Below, piece after piece: positions 10,533 through 19,968 of a DNA stretch of 19,968 nucleotides (positions are counted from its first letter, which is position 1; each line of letters starts with the position of its first letter). The position numbers were made by a program, and so were the translations under genes. The stretch is from Rodentolepis nana. Lineage: Eukaryota; Platyhelminthes; Cestoda; Cyclophyllidea; Hymenolepididae. Where the stretch lies: positions 1-19,968 of the forward strand of contig UZAE01013702.1 of assembly GCA_900617975.1 (NCBI GenBank), written 5' to 3'. The notes below the pieces were generated by a model, which did not search any database, was not told where the DNA came from, and was given only the letters and a program-made list of their open reading frames with translations.

Positions 10533-10611
10533 CTGTATGGCATATTCGACTACTTCCACAGTACTCACCCCTCACTTTTTCTACCTTCGTCTTTGAAACA
10601 CTCCTCTGTAA

Positions 10612-10622
10612 CCCCCCCCCCC
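10612..10622. repeat. C homopolymer (11)
   Basis: A run of 11 C, one of several long C runs in the window (others at 3014, 6110, 16228, 18985 and 19010). Confidence 0.9.
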
Positions 10623-11669
10623 GTCCCAACTTTTTTCATTTTGATGTTCCTTCGGCCTCTGTGAAGCCTGAAGTCAACTTATGGGCTTATGATAACCATC
10701 AAAACGCCTGCCATTTGATATAAATAAATAAATACATTAACTATCATTTTAAAATGTTTTTCAGTAGGTATGGAAGCGTACGAATAATAATATTTGATAT
10801 ACACTAATTAAGCGAAAATTATGCGATTTATCAGATAGCTATTTTTATCTTTATTTATTTTATCCTTAACTGACTTCGTTGCTCTTCACTTCAACTAACT
10901 AATGAATTTTGGACTATTTTGAGCTCATAATAAATCTTTGCTTTGTACTTTGTAACAAATTAGGTAAAAGAATGCACATCTTGCCTAATATTAGGTCTGT
11001 AAAATATACTTCCGGTCCAAACCAAAAAAGAGTCTTAATTTAATAAATATATTCATAAAATATTATTTAAAAGTGGGTTTCTTAGGGCCAACAGACGATT
11101 CTCATTCTTTTCTATGCACTGGTGAGTATTGTCTCCTTTGCCATTTGTACACGTTTGATGCAGCAACAATACACAACACAAATACGTGCCTATGATCATA
11201 ATTTCAAAATCTGCTTGTAAAAGAACACCCATATTAGTTAATTTCATCACGAAAAGGACCGAGTTGTCGATTTATATATAATGCATAAAATCCGTCAATT
11301 CAAAGCATTGTGTAATACGCTAAAAAAATGTTTGCCATAAAACAGTTGGGCATGCGTGTTGTAATGGTGGATGAATACGCACTTGTCTTCTAGACAAGAA
11401 AAAGAATTAGAAAGGCACAGAAAAGAAAGTGATGGAAGCGTAGCTCAAAAAAGTCCCAACTTTAAATCCGCTAACACTGAGGGCAGCAGCAATCGAAAGG
11501 CTTCTACATACAGTATAATGACATAAGAACACTTCCGGGATTGTGTGAAAAGCATACAAAGGGTAGGGATGGTGGGATTTCTTAGTGTTAAAAGTTGTAA
11601 GGATCAATTCATTCGGATTGTTAAAAAATGGGACAAGGGGTGTTAATTGGAAGAGGAGAAGAATTTCAT

Positions 11670-11779
11670 CTATTGATTTTCCAGTTGGTCTCCGTGAACT
11701 ATCCTTTGATAGCCTTCCGTCGAAATTGCATCGAATTCTGAACCCTCGAGGTTTTGTAAATAGAGAAGTCTTGCCATTC
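11670..11779 (-). CDS. Last coding exon of the unrecognised gene
   Basis: The acceptor CTCTTTTGTCAAG|GAATGG in phase 1 completes a Gly codon, and 35 further codons run to a TAG at 11670-11672. The C-terminal sequence begins MARLLYLQNLEGSEFDAIS and ends DQLENQ. The preceding intron is 84 nt, matching the 80-82-nt class seen in coronin. A longer overlapping frame here (11407-11787) needs a different phase and is not used. Confidence 0.7.
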
Positions 11780-14700
11780 CTTGACAAAAGAGATCATTAT
11801 CAAATTAAGATACTATTAATCATTAACTACTTAAATACTTTAAGTAGAATAACCAAATCGTACCAGATGGCTGGTGTTTCTTTTTGGATTTGAAAAGGTT
11901 CATTAATTTTGTCCCTGTCGCGTCAGGTCGCTTGAGAGGAGGCTGAGCAGAAAATGTCCCCAGGCTCTCTGGAAGATATGAATGACAGTTAAATATGTTG
12001 AAGTGCCTCTTATACGATTTAATTATTCAGTTATTTATAAAAATTTGTGCCGAACTAAATACTTCCAGCTTTTTTTCTGCTATAAGAATATAATCTTTAT
12101 TTACTTTAAAATCTTTAAAGCATTTCTAACGAAACAGCTCCATGTTCCTTATTGGAAACCATCCTAAAGAACGTTCCTTGTGTAGTGATGATATGCTTCA
12201 ATGCTTCAAGATTTGTATGAGCTTGTCCCAATTATAACAAAGATACTTATAAATTCTCCAATCCAAAGTTAATTTCTACCATTCATCAATTACATAACCT
12301 TCAATCAAACACTTCTGCATAATACTGTGCATGAGATGGTGGCCTCGTTGGCCCCTTTCACATGGAAGTGTTCGATAGATGACGAGTAATTGAGACTTTA
12401 TAGGTCAATTGGAGCCTTCTGCAATATTTCCGTGGTCATATTTCATAAATGTTAGATTTATGGATCTAAAAATGAATACACCTTAAAAGTGAGAAGATAA
12501 TGCGCTGTTACTCTAATTTACAGGGAAAAAAACAACTAAAGAATCGGTTTTTTGAGGTAATATCACACACACACACCACGAGGAAGAAAGGCAAATACTC
12601 TGAAGGGAAGTGTTCGATCTAAACCATTTACGTCTTCATACGGTTATTCTAGTGAATTATTGAAATTCTAATCTGATTTCTGGGTTACATAAGTTGGATG
12701 CATTCATTGGAAAGATAGTGACTTTGCAAATGTAATATAAGTGCTCCTTTGTTAAGAAAACGTATATTATAGAAACTAGTGCATTTGAAAGACAATTCTT
12801 GGAAATCAGCTTTTTATGTAAATACCTAATAGCTAATAAACACAAATAGAATGTGAATTAAGGTCAACGCAGAAATCTACTTAAATTATGAGAAGAGAGC
12901 CTCTTCAAGCTAGAAACCCTAAATTATCTAATGTATTTCCAGTCTCCTCGTCTTAAAATATGCATCAAATGGAAAGATTTCAAATTCATGCGGATAGCTT
13001 TAATTAAAGCGCATTTGGCAACATACCTGCAACATTAGCAGCCGGTGCAGCATACCTCACTACAGTATCCCCCAGTGGTTCGCCATGCTCTCCATGCCCA
13101 AGATTGGCTGTAGAGCCTTCAAAAAGACTATCCCCCAGCCCACCACCACTTGTCCCACTGCCACCCCCAACAAGACTCCGTCGATCCATGGGCGCTGAAG
13201 CAGATGTTGACCTGCCAGTAGCTGCTGCCACAGCAAGTGCCGATGCAACGGCTGCTGCCGTGGAAGGATCCACTGAGGCCTCTGACGACTCCACAGAAGC
13301 CGCTGTCAGACCTGCTACCACGCCAGCTAATTGGGAGCTCGGCCCAAGCAGTCCGAATCCGCTAGATGCGTTTGCACTCCCACCACTACCACCAGAAGTT
13401 AAATTGGAGATAACACGCGGAACGGAGGATTTCCGTCGAAAACCTTTGGAGGAGTGTTGACGAGCACTGAGAGCGGCTGCATTGGTATCAGCCATCCGAA
13501 GATTCTCATATGCGGGCTCGAAGAGACGAGAACCTCGGGTTGATGTGGAACGCTGAAGACGACTTTCGTGCTGCTGATTGCCGTCAGCTAAAGATGAGAT
13601 GAAATGCAGATGCTCATGGGATCGAAATAAAAATTCTACTTTGAATATTAGAAACTGCAACAAGAATTTAATGAATCTCAGTTACTCAATGTGTGTTCTT
13701 GAAAATTCGAAATCATCAATTTCCATAGCTAAAAATGTGCTTTAACCAATAGCCATTCCAACATTCAATAATGGAGGTCACTTGGGTGTGCTATGAACTT
13801 TGGTGCACAATGTTTGGCGAATGCCTGAGTAGCTATTAATGATGATACTGATTGTGGCAGACTAAATGAGCATAACATCAGATCACTTCAAATAAGAATC
13901 GAAACGGAATGGAAAAAAGATTACTTGGATACGTCCAGCGAGACTAAGACCAAAGTGAGATCAGCGCAAGTTGGTTCAGGAGAAAATTGGATCTTAGGGA
14001 AAAGAAGGTATAGCCTAGCTTGCATTTTGTACAACCACATCTGGCAGTGGTCAATTTACGAAAGAAACAGGTTTAGCTAGAATAACTCCCTCGGCTTCTT
14101 TGCATTTATCATTCATCACCAGCGGCAAACGACCTATGGATTGGCCTGAATGCGGTTGGAGTTAACATGACCAATTCATAAATCTGATCATGCTAAACGT
14201 TACGTGAAACCTAATTCGTTTATTGATTAAAAAGCAGACCGAACAGACTGCTGTCTTCTCACAAGTAGGCTTGGAGACAAGTCGTATTGGAAAGACAATA
14301 GGCTCGGAAAATTTAATATTGGGGAAGATTAGTCACTTTTACATTGCTAGAGATGAAAAGTAGTATGCGTTCGCTGCCTGGCACATCCCCAAAAAATTTG
14401 CCGCAAATATTCCGAGTTAAATGATGACACGAGAATAAACAAACTTCAACAATCAACTCGATGATTTTCGAAGCGAAGACCATGGTACAAGACCCATTTT
14501 AACAACCAAGCTAATTGGATGAAAATGTAACAACGCTTAGAGACCTTTAACGCACGAATTATTTTTTTTTTGGAAAATACACCATGTCCCACTTACGCGT
14601 GTGCCTCATGGTAGACTAATGCCGCCGACGTGGTGAGTTTTGGCGGTGCATCAGGCGAAGGCTATAGACACCTACTGAACACTCTTCAAACAGCACTAGC

Positions 14701-17700
14701 GCCTTCTGCTATTAGTCTAGTACCAATGGAGCTTACGTTGAAAGAGGACCATGCGGTCCTAAGGGCGTTAAAGGGTTAATATAAATTTAGTGAATAAAGT
14801 GAATTCATATAATCTCTAAATTATCAATTTCCTAGGAAGATAATTGAAATCTGATTAGTTCATTGCGTTACTTGGCCATGTATAAGACAAAAGATGCCTA
14901 CAAGGATCTCTGCAAATGGAAAGGTTCAGGAAGGGAATTCAAAAAAAGAGGCTTGAATTTCCCTTCCTCACCATCATCTACCGGATAAAATGTCACCCAA
15001 AATTTAATGTCAACGTAAAGGTTCCTCCGGCTCTATTCTTGGGCATTTTTCCTGGACTCCCCATAATGTCATAGACACGGGAAAAAATAATTAGTCTTTT
15101 TTTAACAAAAACAAAAGAGAATACTTACTTCTGGGTGTTGGAGTCGGGTCTTTGGAATTTTCAGTCTGTGAGGAATAAAATAGAAGGATGGTGTTTAATG
15201 GTTAAGTCCTGATAAGAAATAGGACAAATATTGCTATTACATCCATTCATGCATTGGCGGGAATTGCAGCCAAGTGAATGTCGCGGTCATATGACCACTT
15301 TCATTTGAACTATCCAAAAGTAGGATTTTTCTTTGTCTGGCATACACACACACACACACACTGTTGGCAACTGCACTAAGTTTGCTAGTTTTGCCGTCTC
15401 CCCGGGGCCGTGGAAGCACCCTTACATGTTCCAATCCATATGTGGAATAATGAACAAGTTGAAGAAGACTTAAAATGGGGATGTCTCCAAATGGGGCGCA
15501 TTATTTGGTAGGTAAATTCAGGGTGCAATCGAGATAACTTGGCCAGTTTATCCCAGACATGCTACACTGTTGTCCTATTAGAACTAATCTAGGTATTGGT
15601 GACAAGCGACGATACTTCAAAAAATAATTCGCTCAAAGTTGGTCATATAGGGTGAATACAGAAAGGTTAATTAATATGATGTTTTTACTTAAAAGCAGTA
15701 AATTAAGATTATTAAGTTCAGTATGGCACGAGACTAAGGAACCGTTTTTATTTTGGTCTCATTGTATAGCTACTTAAAATTTCTTAGCACTAATGGAACC
15801 ATTGTCTTCTTTGTCCTTCTTCGTGTCATGATATTTCTCAGGAGTCAGAAGAAGAATAACTTTGATGAATTTCGGGCTGGGATATCTTCTACAAGTCAAA
15901 ATTCGATTGCATCCAATTAAACTTGGATGATGATGATAATAATGTAAATATGAATCAAAAAATGGGATACTAAGTTAGATAATGAAATAATACAGCTCCT
16001 AGAAGGATGTGAGCAGGTTTTAGTATTCACTTCAGGGCAAATCCCAGAAACCTTGTAGTATGAGAGCCAACACCTATTCTCCATTTCTCGAAACAAGTAC
16101 ACTTTCTAGCACTGATCATGGGAAAATCAGTGCGCACAGTTCCGATACTTGCATTTAACCCAAAAGTGCATAAACCACACAGAAATTCCTTTTCTCATAG
16201 TGCCGACTGGATCCTCGTTATCTCACTCCCCCCCCCCTCCCCTTCCTTTATGGTTGGTGCTTCATTCGCTTATCCCTGTTTATTCATTTCTGGATGATTA
16301 ATTAATGCAGCCACATTAAATTTATTAAAACCAAGAGTTTATTCAACTACTAATAAACAAATTAGATTAGATTTAACTATCTCGGCCCTGCAATGCTGAA
16401 AGCGTAAATTGAGATGGAAAAAAAACACTTAATTGACTGATTCCACCTGACCAAATACTGCTGGTGAATAAGCACTGAATACCGCGGTAACCAACTGCAG
16501 CCCTTTATTGAGAAGAGGACTTGTGAAATTGGAAGCTTGCAACGTTGACTCTCCAGTTGGTAAATATTGTAGAACTCAAAATCAAATTAAACAAGACTCC
16601 AAGATACCTCTTTTAACCAGGTTGACCTAACTATTATTAAACGATGTCAGTTAATTAACAATATCAAAAGTTGTGGATTCAAGTAATGATAGTAATCTAT
16701 AATTCTACGTAGGTGCTTATGAAAGCCATGCGTATTGAGGCTGTAGTAGCAGAAAGAAAATCTGTAACTCAAATCACCGTATTTTTCCTCAAATATTAAG
16801 AAACTACAACTGATCGAATACGCATTTCTTTGGCTAACGAAAGAGTGATAGGAAAGAAGAGCTCCCACAAAGGCTAGTAAATGTCGCTCACAGCATCGAC
16901 AAATTGTCCCTACTTCCAATGGATCAAAGAGAGTGTCATTTTCGAATTTGGTATAACACTGACAGGAATTTGTGCTGCGCGAAATGGGGAATTGAAAATC
17001 ACCAAATTGCTGGGAGATTAAACCCATGAAAAGATGAGGGAAATGCAGAATTCATCGCTATATAGGTGCTTGCTTTTCCACCAATGTTCTTCTTTGCGCG
17101 CAAGTCTGGAAATTAAGTCAAGCCACAGCCATATTACGCAATTTGTACATTTGCGTTAAGAAATAAATTTTCAGCTTCATTTTCATTGAGTCCCACCAAG
17201 CGCACCGTTGCATCCTCTTTCGACAAATCTTAATAATATTATAGCCTAATCGAAATATTGATTCAATGTGCCTGTTTGGAGTAGTGACGAGGTATCCAAT
17301 TATTATATACTTTCTCAATTCCTCACACCGATTTCAAGCCGACGAATTGTGCAACTTGTTGTCTCATCTCAAAATCAAAATTCAATACCTTTCAAAAGAC
17401 CAACTCAGTCCAATAAATACAATAAATGCAAGGGCATTCGTGAGAGAAAAGTGATTCCAAAGCCCAGCAAATTAAGTTGAAGCGGTAAAATGCAACACCC
17501 AGTCCTATCTAGGTGTGGTAACCGCTAACTCCAGGATGATGGACAATACTCTCTCGTTAATATCCCACCATGGCTTTTCGGATTACATTAGAAACGCTAC
17601 AGTCGTGGTGACAGTCTATTGTCCCCAAACCCATACTTTATCGTTCAATGGGTAATCGGAGTAAAGAACGTGACCCAAAGACGTCACACACACACGCACA

Positions 17701-17745
17701 CCCACATACACGGCAGTGGGCACCCATTAACCTGAATTCACATGC

Positions 17746-17794
<49 letters not shown>

Positions 17795-18731
17795 AGACCA
17801 TCCATTTGCATGCAACAGATTAGCCAATTCTCCCAGCCCACCTCAACGAGGCATATACGCACGTACAGAGATGCACAAAAAGCTTGTTTCAAAACCAACC
17901 TCCATTTGGCCATTTCCACCTGCCAACTTCTCTGAAAAGTGGAAGAAAGATGGAGAACTTAATAATAATGGTTAAAATTGGCTCCTCATAGATGCTTTGC
18001 CGTGCAAGCGCTGCGTGAAAAGGTGAACAAGAATTGAAATGGATTGGCAATGAGAACGTGCTTATGTGAGACGGTTGTATTATAGAGAGCCCTGGCGTCC
18101 ATACCTTTTTCAGTGCGAGTTTGACTTGATAATTCTATATATACATGTATGACTTTGTGTTTACTCGTGCAAGCGTGCTAGAATTTTTTCTTGCGTCTTG
18201 TGGGCATTTCAAGACCTACCTCGATGTCCCACGTTGAAAGTAACTGCCCTCTGAAGACGGCAGGAGCCTAGAGATATCATAGCACTTACTACTGGAAAAA
18301 CGAATTTCCTACCTTATTCTGATATTTTGGTAAAATGCTTATAACGACATGAGTAAAAATGAATGCGAAAAGCAACAAAAAAATATGTATCTGAATCCAG
18401 TGCGCGTAAGTGAAGACTAGCTAAATAGAGAAAACAGCTACATGCAGGCAGAATCCCATGTCATAAGTAGGAGAGTAGTGGGACAAACATGCTCACCCTT
18501 TGAGCCATGCGGAGATCTATTGTCGCTGGCATTCGTTGTAACAAGAGCGTTGCAGGATTCCGGGATGGAAACAGTGGTAATGGCAGTTTGGCTGATAGAG
18601 GAGTCTGAGGAAGAGGCGGGGGAGGTCAAAGCACCAGTTCGAATCTTTAAATTAGCCATTGGAGAACCGACACCAGAACGACCTTTGCATACCGAGAAGG
18701 GATCATCCACTATTCGTTCCATGAAATGAAA
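11670..18731 (-). CDS. Unrecognised Ser/Ala/Gly-rich protein, multi-exon gene
   Basis: I do not recognise this family. The exon chain 18497-18731, 18220-18250, 15426-15468, 15129-15165, 13027-13587, 11864-11968 and 11670-11779 stays in one frame to a TAG. If the ATG at 18720-18722 is the start, the coding length is 1113 nt (370 residues). The protein has a Ser/Thr-rich N-terminal part, a middle with an RRKSS site (about 163-167), a long Ala/Ser/Gly-rich stretch (about 173-290), and a C-terminal part with a KSKKKH patch. I see no signal peptide, membrane segment or catalytic motif; the composition suggests a mostly disordered scaffold or regulatory protein. The first exon begins only 9 nt before that ATG with a strong splice acceptor, so more exons may lie upstream, and the window may hold only the 3' part. 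The three small exons are of varying certainty; the last three exons are solid. Confidence 0.65.
11864..11968 (-). CDS. Penultimate exon, Lys-rich segment
   Basis: The acceptor CATATCTTCCAG|AGAGCC is strong, in phase 1, and joins a Glu to the previous exon. Of 105 nt, 34 whole codons encode SLGTFSAQPPLKRPDATG and then TKLMNLFKSKKKHQPS. The donor is CTG|GTACGA, phase 1. The KSKKKH patch could be a nuclear-localisation or acidic-lipid contact, which is inference. Length is a multiple of three with both edges in phase 1, so skipping would keep frame. Confidence 0.75.
11969..13026 (-). other. Intron of the unrecognised gene
   Basis: A 1058-nt intron between the large exon and the Lys-rich exon. 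It contains a short (CA)n tract at 12564-12576 and otherwise A+T-rich DNA without exon-like signals in matching phase. Confidence 0.7.
13027..13587 (-). CDS. Large Ser/Ala/Gly-rich exon
   Basis: The acceptor TCATCTTTAG|CTGACG and donor GCAG|GTATGT are both good and both in phase 1. One frame is open for all 186 codons, while another hits a stop near the RRKSS codons. It starts DGNQQHESRLQRSTSTRG, includes FEPAYENLRMADTNAAALS and FRRKSSVPRV (a PKA-type phosphorylation pattern), then a long low-complexity stretch of Ala, Ser and Gly with an MDRRSL site. G+C content is well above the introns. Open frames on the opposite strand here are shadows of this composition. Confidence 0.88.
13588..15128 (-). 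other. Intron of the unrecognised gene with a G+C-rich island
   Basis: A 1541-nt intron. A sharply bounded G+C-richer island lies at about 14582-14777, just after a T-run (14562-14570), and includes the hairpin AGGACC-ATGC-GGTCCT at about 14745-14760. It is probably a repeat copy; no open frame spans it. Confidence 0.55.
15129..15165 (-). CDS. Microexon of 37 nt
   Basis: The acceptor TTTATTCCTCACAG|ACTGAA and donor CAGAA|GTAAGTAT are both near-consensus. In the frame demanded by the following exon it encodes TENSKDPTPTPR, with one base left to complete Thr with the next exon. A frame with a stop is excluded by the phase. Very likely a real exon. Confidence 0.75.
15344..15361. repeat. (CA)n microsatellite
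   Basis: About nine CA units, in the short interval between the 37-nt and 43-nt microexons. Confidence 0.9.
15426..15468 (-). CDS. Candidate microexon of 43 nt
   Basis: The acceptor ATCCCCATTTTAAG|TCTTCT is fair, and the donor ACAT|GTAAGG good at its intron side. Entered in phase 2 it encodes Ser then LLQLVHYSTYGLEH and leaves in phase 0, exactly what the 31-nt exon upstream and the 37-nt exon downstream require. The AAG-type acceptor is less common but also occurs at the last exon of this gene. Confidence 0.45.
15469..18219 (-). other. Long intron region of the unrecognised gene
   Basis: No secure exon, but one alternative exon candidate at about 16447-16574 (see findings). Repeats include a C run (16228-16237) and a long (TA)n tract (17754-17791). 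An (AC)-rich patch lies at about 17683-17712. The open frames at 15917-17318 are short and look non-coding. Confidence 0.5.
17754..17791. repeat. (TA)n microsatellite
   Basis: About 19 uninterrupted TA units; it produces spurious Tyr-Ile repeats in open frames on both strands. Confidence 0.95.
18220..18250 (-). CDS. Microexon of 31 nt
   Basis: Framed by a very strong acceptor (CTCCTGCCGTCTTCAG|AGGG) and donor (GAG|GTAGGT). In phase 1 it encodes Glu then GSYFQRGTS and leaves in phase 2. All three frames are open, so coding evidence rests on the splice signals and on phase agreement with its neighbours. Confidence 0.55.
18497..18731 (-). CDS. First seen exon of the unrecognised gene
   Basis: The acceptor GTATTTTTTTCAG|TTTCAT opens a 235-nt exon reading FHF then MERIVDDPFSVCKGRSG, a Ser/Thr-rich stretch, and SDNRSPHGSK, with the donor AAAGG|GTGAGC in phase 1. 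The ATG at 18720-18722 may be the start, with the acceptor used for a 5' UTR intron or spliced-leader addition; otherwise the exon is internal. An overlapping antisense open frame (18442-18729) is a shadow. Confidence 0.7.
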
Positions 18732-18841
18732 CTGAAAAAAATACGGCATTATAGGTTTGTGACGATTTGGAGCCAAAATTGGCAAAGAAAGGAAAAGAAA
18801 CAGAAAGAATGCCAACGTGTACTTTATCCTATGTGTACACA

Positions 18842-18843
<2 letters not shown>

Positions 18844-18880
<37 letters not shown>
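18844..18880. repeat. (CA)n microsatellite
   Basis: About 18 CA units, about 110 nt upstream of the first seen exon of the minus-strand gene. Confidence 0.95.
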
Positions 18881-18883
<3 letters not shown>

Positions 18884-18984
18884 TGGCAAATAAAATGGGT
18901 TAAACCAGTCAACTCCTTTTATAGAACCACAATTCTTTATTTGCTTAGCAAGCTTCATTTTTATGAAATGCGTCAATATTGCCT

Positions 18985-19026
18985 CCCCCCCCCCCCCCCC
19001 CTNAAATTTCCCCCCCCCCCCCCCCC
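18985..19026. repeat. Two 17-base C runs around an ambiguous base
   Basis: Runs of 17 C at 18985-19001 and 19010-19026 are separated by an 8-base A/T-rich spacer containing the only N (19003). The near-identical runs suggest a polymerase-slippage or assembly-limited site; true length is uncertain. Confidence 0.9.
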
Positions 19027-19771
19027 ACCTTCTCAACAATTTGCCCTCTCGCCCTTTACTTCTAACCAATAGAATTCTTGATCTTCTAATTTTAGAGGAA
19101 GGCTATTCTACCCTGTCAGCATTTAAGATCACTGTACTTGCAGGAGGCGAGATCTTAACCTAATTCGATCGAACTGTAAGCATGCATATGGACATTTCTG
19201 GTATGTTAGTTGAAAAAATTGTAACTTTTAGAAAATCACAGGTTCAAAAAATGTTGTACTATCAAAGTGGATAATTTAGCCGAATAACACCATCGAAGAG
19301 GAGAATCAACGAAAACAATAAACGGAAGAAAGACAGTTGAAGATAGCCCCACCCTACAGTTTTGGTAATCTGTAGGTGATATTAGTTACGGTGATACTGT
19401 GTGGGAACCTGTAGTGGTGAAATTTTCAAGATGGACAATGAATTGGAATTGAATATGAACCTTGAGAATAGAAATTCGAGTGACTTGGACAAAAAAAGGA
19501 GTAAACACGTACGGTGTGGTTTATAGGCAATCTCTACTAAAGATCTCCTGACCACTAAGCGTTCAAGAATGTGTTTGATCATCGTTGTTGAAGGATCTAT
19601 TCAGCCGTACTTCCATAGAACGTCAAAAAATGTCCTGCAAAGCTCAGAGTGCACGATTTCCTCAAATGAAGAGATTCCAGATTTCTTTCCCCCCGCCCCC
19701 CTTTTCCCAAAAGCTAATGTTGTTATCACTTTCGACACTTGGCTGTGGAATCCTTTTAGGGAAGACAACTG

Positions 19772-19798
19772 TTTTTTTTTGGGGGGGGGGGGGAGGGG
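19772..19798. repeat. T run followed by G run
   Basis: Nine T followed by 13 G, an A and four more G. It interrupts short open frames on both strands near the window end. Confidence 0.9.
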
Positions 19799-19968
19799 CA
19801 TAAATGGAATCGAAGATGTTCCACAAGCAACTATGCCTCAATCACCAGGTTCACCGAAAAATAGTTAGATAAGATTGCTTAGTTGATGCAAATGCTAAAT
19901 TTGAGGTGCACTTTAATTTCAATCAAGACAAATACACCTTCCTATTTTATGTTTTCGTCACCAACACC

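Larger units (their letters stand above)
9621..11669. other. Intergenic region between the two minus-strand genes
   Basis: Mostly A+T-rich and non-coding. It should hold the 3' UTR of the upstream gene (stop at 11670) and the coronin promoter. On the minus strand, ATTAAA at 11039-11044 and tandem AATAAA at about 10850-10859 are possible poly(A) signals. An orphan exon candidate (10439-10532) and an 11-C run (10612-10622) are listed separately. Short open frames at 11053-11250 and 11407-11660 lack family features. Confidence 0.5.
18732..19968. other. Right end of window, no gene seen
   Basis: Repeat-rich DNA upstream of the first seen exon of the minus-strand gene. I looked for an exon ending in phase 0 on the minus strand and found none that I trust. 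Short open frames at 19382-19868 run through homopolymers and lack recognisable features. Confidence 0.5.

Noticed and set aside
11407..11787. 126-codon open frame on the minus strand
   Set aside because: It overlaps the real last exon in a different frame; the preceding exon's phase selects the shorter frame ending at 11670, and the composition beyond is not protein-like.
11585..11893. 102-codon open frame on the plus strand
   Set aside because: It lies opposite two phase-consistent minus-strand exons and has no splice or family support of its own.
13104..13460. 118-codon Pro/Ala-rich open frame on the plus strand
   Set aside because: Antisense shadow of the G+C-rich Ala/Ser/Gly exon on the minus strand.
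16647..17027. 126-codon open frame on the minus strand
   Set aside because: No conserved motif, hydrophobic and aromatic composition typical of translated A+T-rich DNA, and no matching splice sites.
17638..17975. Open frames with Tyr-Ile repeats on both strands
   Set aside because: They are created by the (TA)n microsatellite.
19569..19868. 99-codon plus-strand open frame with a Gly run
   Set aside because: It depends on the exact length of homopolymer runs that are likely to be inaccurate, and shows no recognisable domain.

Overview
This is a eukaryotic, A+T-rich window with low gene density. It carries two spliced protein genes, both on the minus strand. There is no bacterial-type operon organisation, rRNA, CRISPR array or clear mobile-element coding region. 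Mixed intron sizes (about 80 nt beside 0.6-2.9 kb), abundant microsatellites, many C homopolymers and a single N suggest a draft invertebrate assembly. My best guess is a parasitic flatworm, perhaps a cestode. That comes from general impression, not from a diagnostic marker, so treat it as tentative.

Positions 1-1930 lie downstream of the first gene and hold no recognisable gene. The segment at about 290-600 is richer in G+C and looks like a repeat (solo-LTR-like or SINE-like remnant). Positions 1931-9503 (minus) hold a complete coronin gene that I reconstruct as seven coding exons, 1482 nt in total, giving a 493-residue protein. It has a WD40 beta-propeller, the coronin signature regions, a short linker, a four-heptad coiled coil with two trimerisation-type motifs, and a 27-residue polar/acidic tail. 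A good TATA box lies 38-46 nt upstream of the ATG. All junctions are phase-consistent; only the donor of exon 3 is ambiguous.

Positions 9550-11669 are mainly intergenic, with one orphan candidate exon at 10439-10532. Positions 11670-18731 (minus) hold a second gene that I do not recognise. The last three coding exons (11670-11779, 11864-11968, 13027-13587) and a 37-nt microexon (15129-15165) are well supported. Two more microexons (31 and 43 nt) connect these in frame to a Ser-rich 5' exon (18497-18731). If the ATG in that exon is the start, the product is about 370 residues, Ser/Ala/Gly-rich and probably largely disordered, with an Arg-Arg-Lys-Ser-Ser site and a Lys-rich patch near the C-terminus. 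Positions 18732-19968 are repeat-rich, with long C and G runs and the N.

Coronin is an actin-filament and Arp2/3 regulator. Nothing in the sequence ties the second gene to it beyond shared orientation. The points most worth a second look are the three-microexon cassette, the ambiguous exon-3 donor of coronin, the coronin coiled coil and tail, and several G+C-rich islands inside introns that look like dispersed repeats.
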